Under the pieces are notes generated by a model. The model had not been told where the DNA came from and did no database searches. It saw only the letters and a program-made list of their open reading frames with translations. A stretch of 64,000 nt of DNA, from assembly GCA_046352935.1 (NCBI GenBank), contig JAXMGR010000017.1, positions 1-64,000 of the forward strand, read 5' to 3'. The position numbers were made by a program, and so were the translations under genes. Origin of the DNA: CAYWMY01 sp046352935. Its GTDB lineage: Bacteria > Pseudomonadota > Gammaproteobacteria > Steroidobacterales > Steroidobacteraceae. Position 1 is the first letter of the stretch, and every line of letters starts with the position of its first letter. Shown here in pieces: positions 35,321-44,453 of this stretch.

Positions 35321-36758
35321 TCAGCCGGCGAGCAGCTTCTTCAGGAGATCGTTGACCTGCGCGGGATTCGCCTTGCCCTGCGTCGCCTTCATCACCTGCC
35401 CGACGAAGAAGCCGAACAGCTTGTCCTTGCCCGAGCGGTAGTCGGCGAGCTGCTTCGGGCTCGCGGCCATGACCTCGGCGATGACCTTCTCGATCGCGCC
35501 CGTGTCCGTGATCTGCTTCAGGCCCGCATCGCCTCGATCGGCATCGGCGTCGAGGCCCTCGTCCCACATCGCCTCGATCACGTCCTTGGCGATCTTGCCG
35601 GAGATCGTCTCGTCCACGATGCGCACGAGGAGCCCCGCAAGCCGCGCGGCATCGATCTTCGACCGCCCGATCTCCAGGCCGTCGCGATTCAGGAACCCCG
35701 ACAGCTCGCCCATCGTCCAGTTCGCGGCGAGCTTCGCGCTGGCGACGCCACGCCGCTTGCAACCTCGTAGTAGTCGCCGAGCTCGCGGCTCGCGGTCAGC
35801 ACCCGCGTCGTACTCCGGGATACCCATGTTGCTGGCGCGCGCGGCCTTCTCGTCGCCAGCTCGCGCGCGGTACGTGCGCACCGCAGCGACGAACGCGGGC
35901 TCGATCGCGAGCAGCAGCAGGTCCGGGTCAGGAAATAGCGGTAGTCGTTCGCCTCCTCGGCTGACGCATCGACGCGTCTCGTCGCGATCGGAGTCGTGGG
36001 CGTCCACCGCCACCGCTCTCGTTGAGCTCGATCTGGCGCGCCACCTCGTGGTGGGTCAACCTTCTCGACGAAGCGGAAGGAGTTCAGTTCTTGATCTGCT
36101 GGCGGCCATGAACTTCTCCGAACCGCGCGGTCGCACCGAGACGTTCGCGTCGCAGCGGAACGAGCCCTCCTGCATGTTGCCGTCGCAGATCTCGAGGTAG
36201 CGCACCAGCGTGTGGATCTTCTTCATGTACGCGATCGCCTCGCGCGCCGAACGCATGTCCGGCTCCGAGACGATCTCGAGCAGCAACGTGCCCGCGCACG
36301 GTTGGGAGTCGATGCCGCTCATCGCGCCCAGGCCCTCGTGCGGCAGCGACTTGCCCGCGTCCTCCTCGAGGTGCGCGCGCGTGACGCCGATGGTCTTGCG
36401 CACGCCGTCCTCCAGCAGGATCTCGACCGCGCCCTTCGCCACCACGGGCAGCTCGTACTTCTGGCTGATCTGGTAGCGGCCACTTCGGCGGGTCGGGGTG
36501 AAGTAGTTCTTGCGCGCGAACACCGAGCGCGGCGGCGCGACCATCGGCACCCACCGCGAAGGGCCGAACTTCACGGCCATCCGCACAGCCTCGGCGTTCA
36601 GCACGGGCAGCACGCCCAGGTAGCCGAGATCGAGCAGGCCGAGCCTGCGTGTTCGGCAGCGCACCGAAGGCCGTCGATGCGGCGGAGAAGATCTTCGATT
36701 TCGTGGCGAGCTGCGCGTGGATCTCCAGCCCGATGACGACTTCCCAGTCAGTGGCCAT
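35321..36758 (-). pseudogene. gatB: Asp-tRNA(Asn)/Glu-tRNA(Gln) amidotransferase subunit B, multiply frameshifted
   Basis: GatB of the GatCAB transamidosome is recognisable along its full length but in several frames. The N-terminus is DWEVVIGLEIHAQLATKSK from the ATG at 36758. The core resumes as VFARKNYF, GVTRAHLEEDAGKSL and ICDGNMQEGSFRCDANVSV in a second frame, and the end runs from DRDETR through SGKIAKDVIEAMW and KLFGFFVGQVMKATQGKANP. Breaks lie near 36,640, 36,080 (IKN-LNSFRF), 36,000 and 35,750-35,950, with short missing pieces. All domains remain detectable, and the gene is normally needed for aminoacyl-tRNA synthesis, so sequencing or assembly error is more likely than real loss. 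It should be read as gatB with an unreliable sequence. Confidence 0.85.
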
Positions 36759-36770
36759 GCGATGTCGTCC

Positions 36771-38227
36771 TCACGCGAAGGCCGCGGGCGCGCGGCGGTG
36801 CCAGTCGGTCTCCCGCTGGTAGGCATGCGCCGCGGCGAGCAGCCGCGACTCCACTTGTCGCGGTCGTCCAGCCTGCAGCCCCGCCGGCAGCCCGTCGACG
36901 AGGCCGCAGGGCAGCGACAGCGCCGGCAGGCCCGCGAGGTTCGCGCCGATGGTGTAAAGATGTCGTTCAGGTACATGGTGATCGGATCGTCCTGTAGCAC
37001 CGATCGGGAACGCGGTCGTAGGCGAGGTCGGACCGAGCAGCAGGTCCGCCGACCCCGAGCGCTGCGGGAAATCCGCGGTGATCAGGCTGCGAACCTTCTG
37101 CGCCTTCAGGTAGTAGGCGTCGTAGTAGCCGGCGGACGTGGGTGCCGGTCATGATTCGGCGCCGACCTCGGCGCCGAAGCCCTCGCCGCGCGAGCGGCGA
37201 GTACAGGTCCAGGGAGATCGCGCGGATCCTCGCAGCGGTGTCCGAACCGTACGCCGTCGAAGCGCGACAGGTTGGACGAGCACTCGGCGGGCGCGACCAC
37301 GTAGTAGGTCGGCACCGACAACGGCAGGCTCGGACAGCTCACCTCGACGAAGCGCGCGCCGAGGCCGCGGTAGACCTCGATCGCCGCCTCGACCGCACGC
37401 GCCATGCCCGCGTCGAGACCCGCGGCGAAGAACTCCTTGATGAGGCCGACCCGCAGGCCCGCGAGCGGCTGGTCGAGCTCGCGCGAATAGGCGGGCACGG
37501 GCGCATCGACCGAGGTCGAGTCGCGCCCGTCGAAGCCCGACATCGCCTCCAGCACCAGTGCGCAGTCCTCGGCGCTGGCCGCGAACACGCCGGCCTGGTC
37601 CAGGCTGGAGGCGAACGCGATCATCCCGTAGCGCGACACGCGGCCGTAGGTCGGCTTGATGCCGGTGATGCCGCAGAGCGCGGCCGGCTGGCGGATCGAG
37701 CCGCCGGTGTCGGTGCCGCTCGCGACCGGGGCGAGCCTGGCCGCGACCGCGGCGGCCGAGCCGCCCGAGGAGCCGCCGGGCACGCGTCCGGTGTCCCAGG
37801 GGTTGCGTACCGGGCCGAAGTGGCTGGTCTCGTTGGACGAGCCCATTGCGAACTCGTCCATGTTCGTCTTGCCGAGCATGACCGTGCCGGCCGCCTTCAG
37901 CCGCGTCACGACGGTCGCGTCGTAGGGCGAGACGAAGTTCGCCAGCATCCTCGAGCCGCAGGTGGTCAGCACGCCGTCGGTGCAGAAGATGTCCTTGTGC
38001 GCGAGCGGCAGCCCCTCGAGCAGGCCGCCTTCGCCACGCGCGAGCCGGGCGTCCGCCGCCTGCGCGTCGGCCAGCGCCCGCTCGGCAGTCACGGTGATGA
38101 AGGCATTAAGGCCCGGGTTGGCGCGCTCGATGCGGCCGAGGAAGTGACGCGTCAGCTCCGCGCTGGAGTACTGACGGGCCCTGAGACCGCGGACGAGGTC
38201 GGCGGCCGACTGCAGATGGAGGCTCAC
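36771..38227 (-). pseudogene. gatA: Asp-tRNA(Asn)/Glu-tRNA(Gln) amidotransferase subunit A, last third frameshifted
   Basis: GatA is the glutaminase/amidase subunit. From the GTG at 38227 (overlapping the gatC stop) it is intact for about 330 residues: catalytic Lys in GLPLAHKDIF, GGSSGGSAAAVA, and the Ser pair region GTDTGGSIRQPAA. After RFGHRCEDPRDL (near 37,210) the frame breaks. The rest is recognisable in other frames as GEGFGAEV, IMTGT, AGYYDAYYLKAQKV, MYLNDI, LAGLPALSLPCG and the terminal ETDWH, with a stop at 36771-36773. This belongs to the same cluster of small indels as gatB and is probably a technical artefact. Twelve bp separate it from gatB. Confidence 0.87.
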
Positions 38228-38514
38228 TCGATCACCTTCGGCACGAGATAGAGGCCGGCCGCGGTCGCGGCGGCATTGCGCTGATAGACCTCGTGCCGGT
38301 CGGTCTCGGTGACGACGTCGGGACGCAGGCGCTGCACCTGGCCTTCGAGCGGATGCGCCATCGGCTCGACGCCGGCGGTGTCCGCGGCATCGAGCTCGGC
38401 GACGAAATCGAGGATGCGCGACAGGCTGTCGGCATATGCCGACAACTCCTGGTCGGTGATCGAGAGTCGCGCGAGGCGCGCAATGCTCTCGACGTCGCTG
38501 CGGCTGAGCGTCAT
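38224..38514 (-). CDS. gatC: Asp-tRNA(Asn)/Glu-tRNA(Gln) amidotransferase subunit C
   Basis: A 96-residue GatC that wraps and stabilises GatA. The opening LSRSDVESIARLARLSI, then AYADSLSRILDFVAELDA and the conserved PMAHPLE with RPDVV, match the family at normal length. Its stop overlaps the gatA GTG start. It is first in gatCAB and diverges from mreB. A candidate promoter lies at 38557-38585. Confidence 0.93.
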   Translation of the reverse strand: MTLSRSDVESIARLARLSITDQELSAYADSLSRILDFVAELDAADTAGVEPMAHPLEGQVQRLRPDVVTETDRHEVYQRNAAATAAGLYLVPKVIE

Positions 38515-38556
38515 CGTGACTCCGAAGCGGGAAAACGGCTGGAAATGCCGGCGCAG

Positions 38557-38585
38557 ATGATACACATCGCCTTGTGGAATGTCCC
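38557..38585 (-). promoter_or_regulatory. gatC: Candidate promoter of gatCAB
   Basis: Read on the minus strand: GGGACA, 17 bp, TATCAT (four and five of six consensus matches), with the -10 about 43 bp before the gatC ATG. It overlaps the mreB promoter on the other strand, so the two operons may compete for polymerase. Confidence 0.35.
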
Positions 38586-38600
38586 ACCCGGGGCTATAGT
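38572..38600 (+). promoter_or_regulatory. mreB: Sigma-70-type promoter of the mreB operon
   Basis: TTGTGG, 17 bp, TATAGT: optimal spacing and good hexamers for such GC-rich DNA. The -10 ends 43 bp before the mreB ATG. It is the best promoter match seen in the window and should drive mreBCD-mrdA-rodA-mltB-rlpA. Confidence 0.6.
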
Positions 38601-38643
38601 CGCGCGAACTTTTTGCCCTCCCTCGGCGAGTAGAAACACCTGC

Positions 38644-39687
38644 ATGTTCAAGAGCCTTCGAGGTTACTTCTCCAGTGACCTGTCGATCGATCTCGGGACG
38701 GCCAACACCCTGATCTACGTTCGCGACCGCGGCATCGTGCTGAACGAGCCGTCGGTCGTCGCCGTGCAGGACGAGCCCGGCCGCGGCGGCAAGGCCATCG
38801 TGGCCGTCGGCGCCGAGGCGAAGAACATGCTGGGCCGCACGCCCGGCCACATCACCGCGGTGCGGCCGATGAAGGACGGCGTGATCGCCAACTTCACCTA
38901 CACCGAGAAGATGCTGCAGTACTTCATCGGCAAGGTGCACGGCAACCGCTGGCTGCGGCCGAGCCCCTGGGTGCTGATCTGCGTGCCCTTCGGCTCGACC
39001 GAGGTCGAGCGCCGCGCGATCCAGGAGTCCGCGCAGGGCGCGGGCGCCCGCCGCGTCGACGTGATCCCCGAGCCCATGGCGGCCGCGGTCGGCGCCGGCC
39101 TGCCGGTGCACGAGGCGCGCGGCTCGATGGTGCTCGACATCGGCGGCGGCACCTCCGAGGTCGCCGTGATCTCGCTGAACGGCATCGTCTACGCCGAGTC
39201 GGTACGCATGGGCGGCGACCGCTTCGACGACGCCATCATCAACTACGTGCGCCGCAACTACGGCATCCTCATCGGCGAGGCGACCGCCGAGCGCATCAAG
39301 ATGGAGATCGGTTCGGCCTACCCGGGACAGCAGGTGCGCGAAGTCTCGGTCAAGGGACGCAATCTGGCCGAGGGCGTGCCGCGCGCGTTCACGCTGAACT
39401 CGAACGAGATCCTGGAGGCACTGCAGGAGCCGCTGCAGGGCATCGTCGCGGCGGTCAAGAAGGCCCTGGAGCAGACCCCTCCCGAGCTGGGCTCCGACGT
39501 CGCGGAGCGCGGCATCGTGCTGACGGGCGGCGGTGCGCTGCTCAAGGACATCGACAAGCTCCTCATGGAGGAGACGGGTCTGCCCGTCGTCGTGGCCGAC
39601 GATCCGCTCACCTGCGTGGCGCGGGGCGGCGGCCGCATCCTGGAGCTGACCGAGGAACATGGTCCGGGCCTCTTTGGCCTCGAGTGA
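38644..39687 (+). CDS. mreB: Rod shape-determining actin homologue MreB
   Basis: A 347-residue bacterial actin that forms membrane-bound filaments guiding lateral wall synthesis. Visible features are the N-terminal amphipathic MFKSLRGYFSSD, phosphate 1 SIDLGTANTLIYV, IPEPMAAAVGAGLPV, phosphate 2 LDIGGGTSEVAVI and LTGGGALLKDID near the end. The length is normal. It is the first gene of the elongasome operon, downstream of a good promoter and divergent from gatC. Confidence 0.97.
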   Translation: MFKSLRGYFSSDLSIDLGTANTLIYVRDRGIVLNEPSVVAVQDEPGRGGKAIVAVGAEAKNMLGRTPGHITAVRPMKDGVIANFTYTEKMLQYFIGKVHGNRWLRPSPWVLICVPFGSTEVERRAIQESAQGAGARRVDVIPEPMAAAVGAGLPVHEARGSMVLDIGGGTSEVAVISLNGIVYAESVRMGGDRFDDAIINYVRRNYGILIGEATAERIKMEIGSAYPGQQVREVSVKGRNLAEGVPRAFTLNSNEILEALQEPLQGIVAAVKKALEQTPPELGSDVAERGIVLTGGGALLKDIDKLLMEETGLPVVVADDPLTCVARGGGRILELTEEHGPGLFGLE

Positions 39688-39789
39688 TCCCGCCACCCGG
39701 CTCTCCGGGCCGGCCGCACGGCGGTCCGTGAAGCTTCGTCCGCCGCTCTTCGAATTCCTGCTCGCGGCTCTACCGCGGGGAACCCGGCC

Positions 39790-40914
39790 ATGGCCTCCCT
39801 GAACGCGCCGCGTGGCCGGCCACTGCTGGTCCGCGGTCCGCCGACGAGCCTCAGGTTCGTCGTGCTGGCCGGCATCGCCATCGCGCTCATGGTCCTGGAC
39901 CACCGGCAGCATCAGCTCGAGCAGATCCGCAGCTTTCTGTCCGTCATGGCCTACCCGCTGCACTGGCTCGCGGCCGCTCCCGGGCGCAGCTATGCCTGGT
40001 ACGACGAATCCTCCAGGACGCGCGCCGAGCTCGAATCCGACAATGTGGTGCTCGCGTCGGAGAATCTCCGGCTGAAGCTGCGCCTGCAGCGCTTCGAGTG
40101 GCTGGAGCAGGAGAACCAGCGCCTGCGCGCGGCGAGCGCCAGCACCGCGCGCATCGTCGACCGCACGCTGCTCGCCGAGGTCATGCGCGTCGACCTCGAC
40201 CCGTTCCGGCAGCGCGTGCTGATCGGTCGCGGCAGCCGCGACGGCGTCTTCAAGGGCCAGGCCGTCCTCGATGCGGGCGGGATCTTCGGCCAGGTCACGC
40301 ACGTCGGTCCGTTCTCCGCCGAGCTGATCCTGATCTCGGACTCGGAACACGCGCTGCCCGTGCAGGTCGTCCGCAACGGGCTGCGCACCATCGCCGTCGG
40401 CACCGGACGGCCTGACGAGCTGAGCCTGCCCTACCTGTCCAAGAACGCGGACGTGAAGGTGGGCGACCTGCTGGTGTCGTCGGGCCTCGGCGGGGTCTAC
40501 CCCCCGGGATATCCCGCCGCGCGCGTGCGCGAGGTCAACCGCGCGCCGAACCAGCCGCTGCTGCTGGTCACGGCCGTGCCGACGGCCGGACTGGACCGCT
40601 CACCCGAGGTGCTGCTCGCCTGGTTCGAGAACCGCATCCCTGAGATCCCGCCCGAACCCGCTGCCGGGACGCCGCCGCCCGGAGGCGCAGACGCAGGCGC
40701 GGGCCGCGCGACAGCCGCCGCGGCAAGCGCCCCGCCGGGCGGGCCGCCCGCCGTCACCGCGCCCGCAACCACGGCGTCGCTCCGACCCGCGCCGGCAACA
40801 CCGGCCGCGCCCGTCTCCACGCCCCCGGGAACAGCGCGACCGGCAGGCGTCCCCACTGCGACGCCCGAACCGCCGGCGGCCTCACCGGCAGCCACCGGGG
40901 AGGGACGACGATGA
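39790..40914 (+). CDS. mreC: Rod shape-determining protein MreC
   Basis: A 374-residue MreC with one N-terminal membrane helix (about 22-38), a coiled coil (about 70-115, RTRAELESDNVVLASENLRL region) and a beta-rich periplasmic domain (VDLDPFRQRVLIGRGSRDGV, GQVTHVGPFSAELILISD, VKVGDLLVSSGLGGVYPPG). MreC links MreB to PBP2 and RodA. The last about 90 residues are an Ala/Pro/Gly-rich tail beyond the core, longer than in many relatives. The stop overlaps the mreD start. Confidence 0.95.
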   Translation: MASLNAPRGRPLLVRGPPTSLRFVVLAGIAIALMVLDHRQHQLEQIRSFLSVMAYPLHWLAAAPGRSYAWYDESSRTRAELESDNVVLASENLRLKLRLQRFEWLEQENQRLRAASASTARIVDRTLLAEVMRVDLDPFRQRVLIGRGSRDGVFKGQAVLDAGGIFGQVTHVGPFSAELILISDSEHALPVQVVRNGLRTIAVGTGRPDELSLPYLSKNADVKVGDLLVSSGLGGVYPPGYPAARVREVNRAPNQPLLLVTAVPTAGLDRSPEVLLAWFENRIPEIPPEPAAGTPPPGGADAGAGRATAAAASAPPGGPPAVTAPATTASLRPAPATPAAPVSTPPGTARPAGVPTATPEPPAASPAATGEGRR

Positions 40915-41390
40915 GCACCGCAGCGGGCGTCTCCTTCCCGAAGGTCGTCGCCGTCGCGGTCGCGGCGCTCGTCCTGACGGCCGTGCCGCTGCCCAGGATC
41001 GTCGCGATCCTGCGACCGGACTTCGCGGCGCTCGCCGTCATCGCCTTCGCCGTGTTCGCACCGCGTTCCGCCGGACTGCTGTTCGCGTTCCTCATGGGTC
41101 TCGCGCTCGACGCCTTCAAGGGCGTCGTGCTCGGGCAGCACGCGCTCGCCCTGACGACGGTCGCCTTCATCACGCTCAACCTGCACCTGCGCATCCGCAT
41201 GTTCACGATCGGCCAGCAGGCGCTGACCGTGCTGTCGCTGCTGTGGCTGAAGGAATTCATCGTCTTCTGGATCGACGGCGTGACGGGACACCCGATCACC
41301 GACGGCGCGCGCTGGCTGGCGGTGTTCACGGGCGCCGTCGTGTGGCTGTTCGTGCCGCAGCTCATGCACCGCCTGCTGACGCGGCGCTGA
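40911..41390 (+). CDS. mreD: Rod shape-determining protein MreD
   Basis: A 159-residue integral membrane protein with five or six hydrophobic segments, including PDFAALAVIAFAVFAPRSAGL and FLMGLALDAFKGVVLGQHAL, which match MreD. It is part of the MreBCD elongasome complex. The ATG overlaps the mreC stop as ATGA, and mrdA follows after 16 bp. Confidence 0.92.
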   Translation: MSTAAGVSFPKVVAVAVAALVLTAVPLPRIVAILRPDFAALAVIAFAVFAPRSAGLLFAFLMGLALDAFKGVVLGQHALALTTVAFITLNLHLRIRMFTIGQQALTVLSLLWLKEFIVFWIDGVTGHPITDGARWLAVFTGAVVWLFVPQLMHRLLTRR

Positions 41391-41406
41391 GCCGGACGGG
41401 GCCGCG

Positions 41407-43320
41407 GTGGTCAGGCGCGTCCGCTTCAAGGATCCCTGGATCGAGCAGCGCTCGTTCACGCGCCGCGCGATCGTGGCCGGGATCGTCGCGGTGGTGCTGA
41501 TCGCGGGCGTCGCGCTGCGCCTGTTCTGGCTGCAGGTGGTCCGCTACGACTACTACAGCGAGCTGTCCCAGGGCAACCGCGTGCGCCTCGAGCCCCTGCC
41601 GCCCGACCGCGGCGTGATCTTCGACCGCAAGGGCCGCGTGCTCGCCGAGAACACCCCGGCCTACCAGCTGGAACTCGTCCGCGAGCAGGTTCAGGACCTC
41701 GATGCCACGCTCGCCCGGCTGGTGTCCCTGGACCTCGTCGAGGCTGCCGACGTCGAGCGCCTGCGACGACTCGTGAAGTCGCGCCGCGCCTTCGAGGGCG
41801 TGCCGATCCGCGTGCAGCTCTCCGAGGAGGAGATCGGCCGCTACGCCGTGCACCGCCACGAGCTCGCGGGCGTCGAACTCAAGACCCGTCTCGCACGCTT
41901 CTATCCGTACGGGCCGTCCGCCGTGCACGCCCTCGGCTACGTCGGGACGCTGTCCGAGGCGGACCTGAAGCGCGTCGACGCCGAGCAGTACGCGGGCCTC
42001 GCGACCATCGGCAAGACGGGGCTCGAGTACAGCTACGAGGGCACGCTGCACGGCACCGTCGGCCATCGCGAGGTCATGGTCAACGCGGAGGGCCGCAGCG
42101 TCGAGGCGACCGGACAGGGCGGCCTGCCGCTCAGGCGCCGCGAACCCATGGCCGGCAACGACCTCTACACGACGCTGGACATCGACCTGCAGAACGTCGC
42201 CGAGCAGGCCCTCGCCGGCAAGCGTGGCGCCGTGGTCGCCGTCGATCCCTGGACCGGGGACGTGCTGGCGCTCGCGAGTCTGCCGACCTTCGATCCCAAC
42301 AAGTTCGCGCGCGGCATCTCCGCGCCGGATTACCGCGCACTCGTCGAGGACCTCGACCGGCCGCTGTTCAACCGCGTGCTGCGCGGCATCTATCCGCCGG
42401 GCTCGACCATCAAGCCCATGATGGCGCTCGCGGGGCTCGAGTACGGCGTCATCAAGCCGGAGGACCGGCGCCAGTGCCCCGGCTACTTCCGTCTCCCCGG
42501 CTCGAGCCATCGCTACCGCGACTGGCGCAAGCAGGGCCACGGCAGCGTGGACATGATCGAGGCGATCATGACCTCGTGCGACGTGTACTTCTACGGGCTC
42601 GCCTCGACGCTCGGCATCACGCGCATCCACGAGGCCATGACGAAGCTCGGCTTCGGCGCGCCGACGGGGCTCGATGTCGACGGCGAACGCGGCGGCCTCG
42701 TGCCCTCCCCCGACTGGAAGAAGAAGGTCTTCAAGAGGAAGGAGCTGCAGGTCTGGTTCCCGGGCGAGACGGTGATCACCGGCATCGGCCAGGGCTACTG
42801 GCTCGTGACACCGATGCAGCTCGCGAACGCCGCGGCGGTCATCGCGACCCGCGGCCGGCACTTCAGGCCGCGGCTCGTCGCCGCGGTGCGCGATGCGAAG
42901 ACGGGCCGCGTGCAGCGCCGGGCGCCCGTGGCACTCCCGCCTGTCGAGATCGCCGACGCCGCGCACTGGGACGCGATCATCGAGGGCATGGTCGCCGTGA
43001 CGAGCGGTCCGCGTGGCACGGCGGTCGTGGCCTCGCGCGGCGCGCCCTACCGGATCGCGGGCAAGACCGGCACGGCACAGGTCTTCACGATCGGCCAGAC
43101 CGAGAAATACAACGAGAAGGAAGTCGACGAGCGCCTGCGCGACCACGCCCTGTTCATCGCCTTCGCGCCCGCCGACGACCCGAAGCTCGCGGTCGCCGTG
43201 CTGGTCGAGAACGGCGGCCACGGCAGCTCCGCGGCGGCCCCGGTCGCGCGCGCGCTGTTCGATGCCTATCTCATCGGCAAGATGCCGGAGCCGGAACCCG
43301 CGGCAGGAACGACGCCATGA
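41407..43320 (+). CDS. mrdA: Penicillin-binding protein 2 (elongation transpeptidase)
   Basis: A 637-residue class B PBP. A membrane anchor (about 22-42) leads into the PBP dimerisation domain (PPDRGVIFDRKGRVLAENTP). The transpeptidase domain has the nucleophile in PPGSTIKPMMA (S-T-I-K), a SCD triad in MTSCDVYFYG, and KTGTA near residue 552. It cross-links lateral peptidoglycan together with RodA. The GTG start at 41407 is preceded by a short gap from mreD; the stop overlaps rodA as ATGA. Confidence 0.96.
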   Translation: MVRRVRFKDPWIEQRSFTRRAIVAGIVAVVLIAGVALRLFWLQVVRYDYYSELSQGNRVRLEPLPPDRGVIFDRKGRVLAENTPAYQLELVREQVQDLDATLARLVSLDLVEAADVERLRRLVKSRRAFEGVPIRVQLSEEEIGRYAVHRHELAGVELKTRLARFYPYGPSAVHALGYVGTLSEADLKRVDAEQYAGLATIGKTGLEYSYEGTLHGTVGHREVMVNAEGRSVEATGQGGLPLRRREPMAGNDLYTTLDIDLQNVAEQALAGKRGAVVAVDPWTGDVLALASLPTFDPNKFARGISAPDYRALVEDLDRPLFNRVLRGIYPPGSTIKPMMALAGLEYGVIKPEDRRQCPGYFRLPGSSHRYRDWRKQGHGSVDMIEAIMTSCDVYFYGLASTLGITRIHEAMTKLGFGAPTGLDVDGERGGLVPSPDWKKKVFKRKELQVWFPGETVITGIGQGYWLVTPMQLANAAAVIATRGRHFRPRLVAAVRDAKTGRVQRRAPVALPPVEIADAAHWDAIIEGMVAVTSGPRGTAVVASRGAPYRIAGKTGTAQVFTIGQTEKYNEKEVDERLRDHALFIAFAPADDPKLAVAVLVENGGHGSSAAAPVARALFDAYLIGKMPEPEPAAGTTP

Positions 43321-44453
43321 TCTACGAGGAACTCAACGTCTCGCGCGCACGGCGCACCATGACCGCGACCGCGCAGCTGCTGCGCGCGCTGCACCTCGAC
43401 GGCCCGCTGCTCGCCACGCTCGGCCTCGTCGTCTGCTTCGGGCTGCTGGTGCTCTACAGCGCGGCCGGCGAGAACGTCTCCCTGTGGACGAACCAGATCA
43501 TCCGCTTCGGCATCGCCGTGGTCGTGATGACGCTGCTCGCGCAGGTGCCGCCACCGTGGCTGCGCATGATCACGCCCTGGCTCTACGCGGCCGGCGTCGT
43601 CCTGCTGGTCGCGGTCGCCGTGCTGGGCGACATCGGCAAGGGCGCGCAGCGCTGGCTCGACCTCGGGATCGTCCGCTTCCAGCCGTCGGAGATGATGAAG
43701 CTCGCCGTGCCCATGGCCTGCGCGTGGTATGCGCACGCCCGCCCGTTACCCCCGTCGTTCCGCGATCTCGTCGTCTTCCTGCTCATCATCCTCGTCCCCG
43801 CGGGACTCATCGCGGAGCAGCCCGATCTCGGCACGGCGCTGCTGGTGTCGGCCGCGGGCGGTCTCGTCGTGCTGTTCGCGGGACTGCAGCTGCGCTACCT
43901 GATCGGCGGCGCCGTGCTCGCGGGCATCGCGATCCCCGTCGGCTGGCATTTCCTGCACGACTACCAGCGGCAGCGCGTGCTGACCTTCCTCGACCCGCAG
44001 ACGGATCCGCTCGGCGCGGGCTACCACATCATCCAGTCGCAGATCGCGATCGGCTCCGGCGGCGTGTTCGGCAAGGGCTGGATGCACGGCAGCCAGGCGC
44101 AGCTCGAATTCCTGCCCGAGCGCACCACGGATTTCATCTTCGCCGTGGTGGGCGAGGAACTCGGACTGCTCGGCCAGTGTCTGCTGCTCGCGATCTATCT
44201 CGTGGTGATCGGCCGGGCGCTGTGGATGGCCAACCAGTGCCGCGACACGTTCTCGCGTCTGACCGCAGGTGCGCTCGCGATGACCTTCTTCATCTACGTG
44301 TTCGTGAACTCGGGGATGGTGAGCGGGCTGCTGCCGGTCGTCGGCGTCCCGCTGCCGCTCTTCAGCTACGGCGGGACCTCGATGGTGACCCTGCTGGCGG
44401 GCTTCGGTATCCTCATGTCGCTGTACGCGAACAGGAAGCTGGTGAGCTCATGA
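43317..44453 (+). CDS. rodA: RodA, SEDS peptidoglycan glycosyltransferase
   Basis: A 378-residue polytopic SEDS protein that polymerises lipid II with PBP2. Motifs are GKGAQRWLDLGIVRFQPSE, EQPDLGTALL (catalytic Asp region), GWMHGSQAQLEFLPERTTDFIF and GVPLPLFSYGGTSM. About ten membrane helices are predicted. It overlaps mrdA upstream and mltB downstream (both ATGA), so stoichiometry is probably set by translational coupling. Confidence 0.96.
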   Translation: MIYEELNVSRARRTMTATAQLLRALHLDGPLLATLGLVVCFGLLVLYSAAGENVSLWTNQIIRFGIAVVVMTLLAQVPPPWLRMITPWLYAAGVVLLVAVAVLGDIGKGAQRWLDLGIVRFQPSEMMKLAVPMACAWYAHARPLPPSFRDLVVFLLIILVPAGLIAEQPDLGTALLVSAAGGLVVLFAGLQLRYLIGGAVLAGIAIPVGWHFLHDYQRQRVLTFLDPQTDPLGAGYHIIQSQIAIGSGGVFGKGWMHGSQAQLEFLPERTTDFIFAVVGEELGLLGQCLLLAIYLVVIGRALWMANQCRDTFSRLTAGALAMTFFIYVFVNSGMVSGLLPVVGVPLPLFSYGGTSMVTLLAGFGILMSLYANRKLVSS

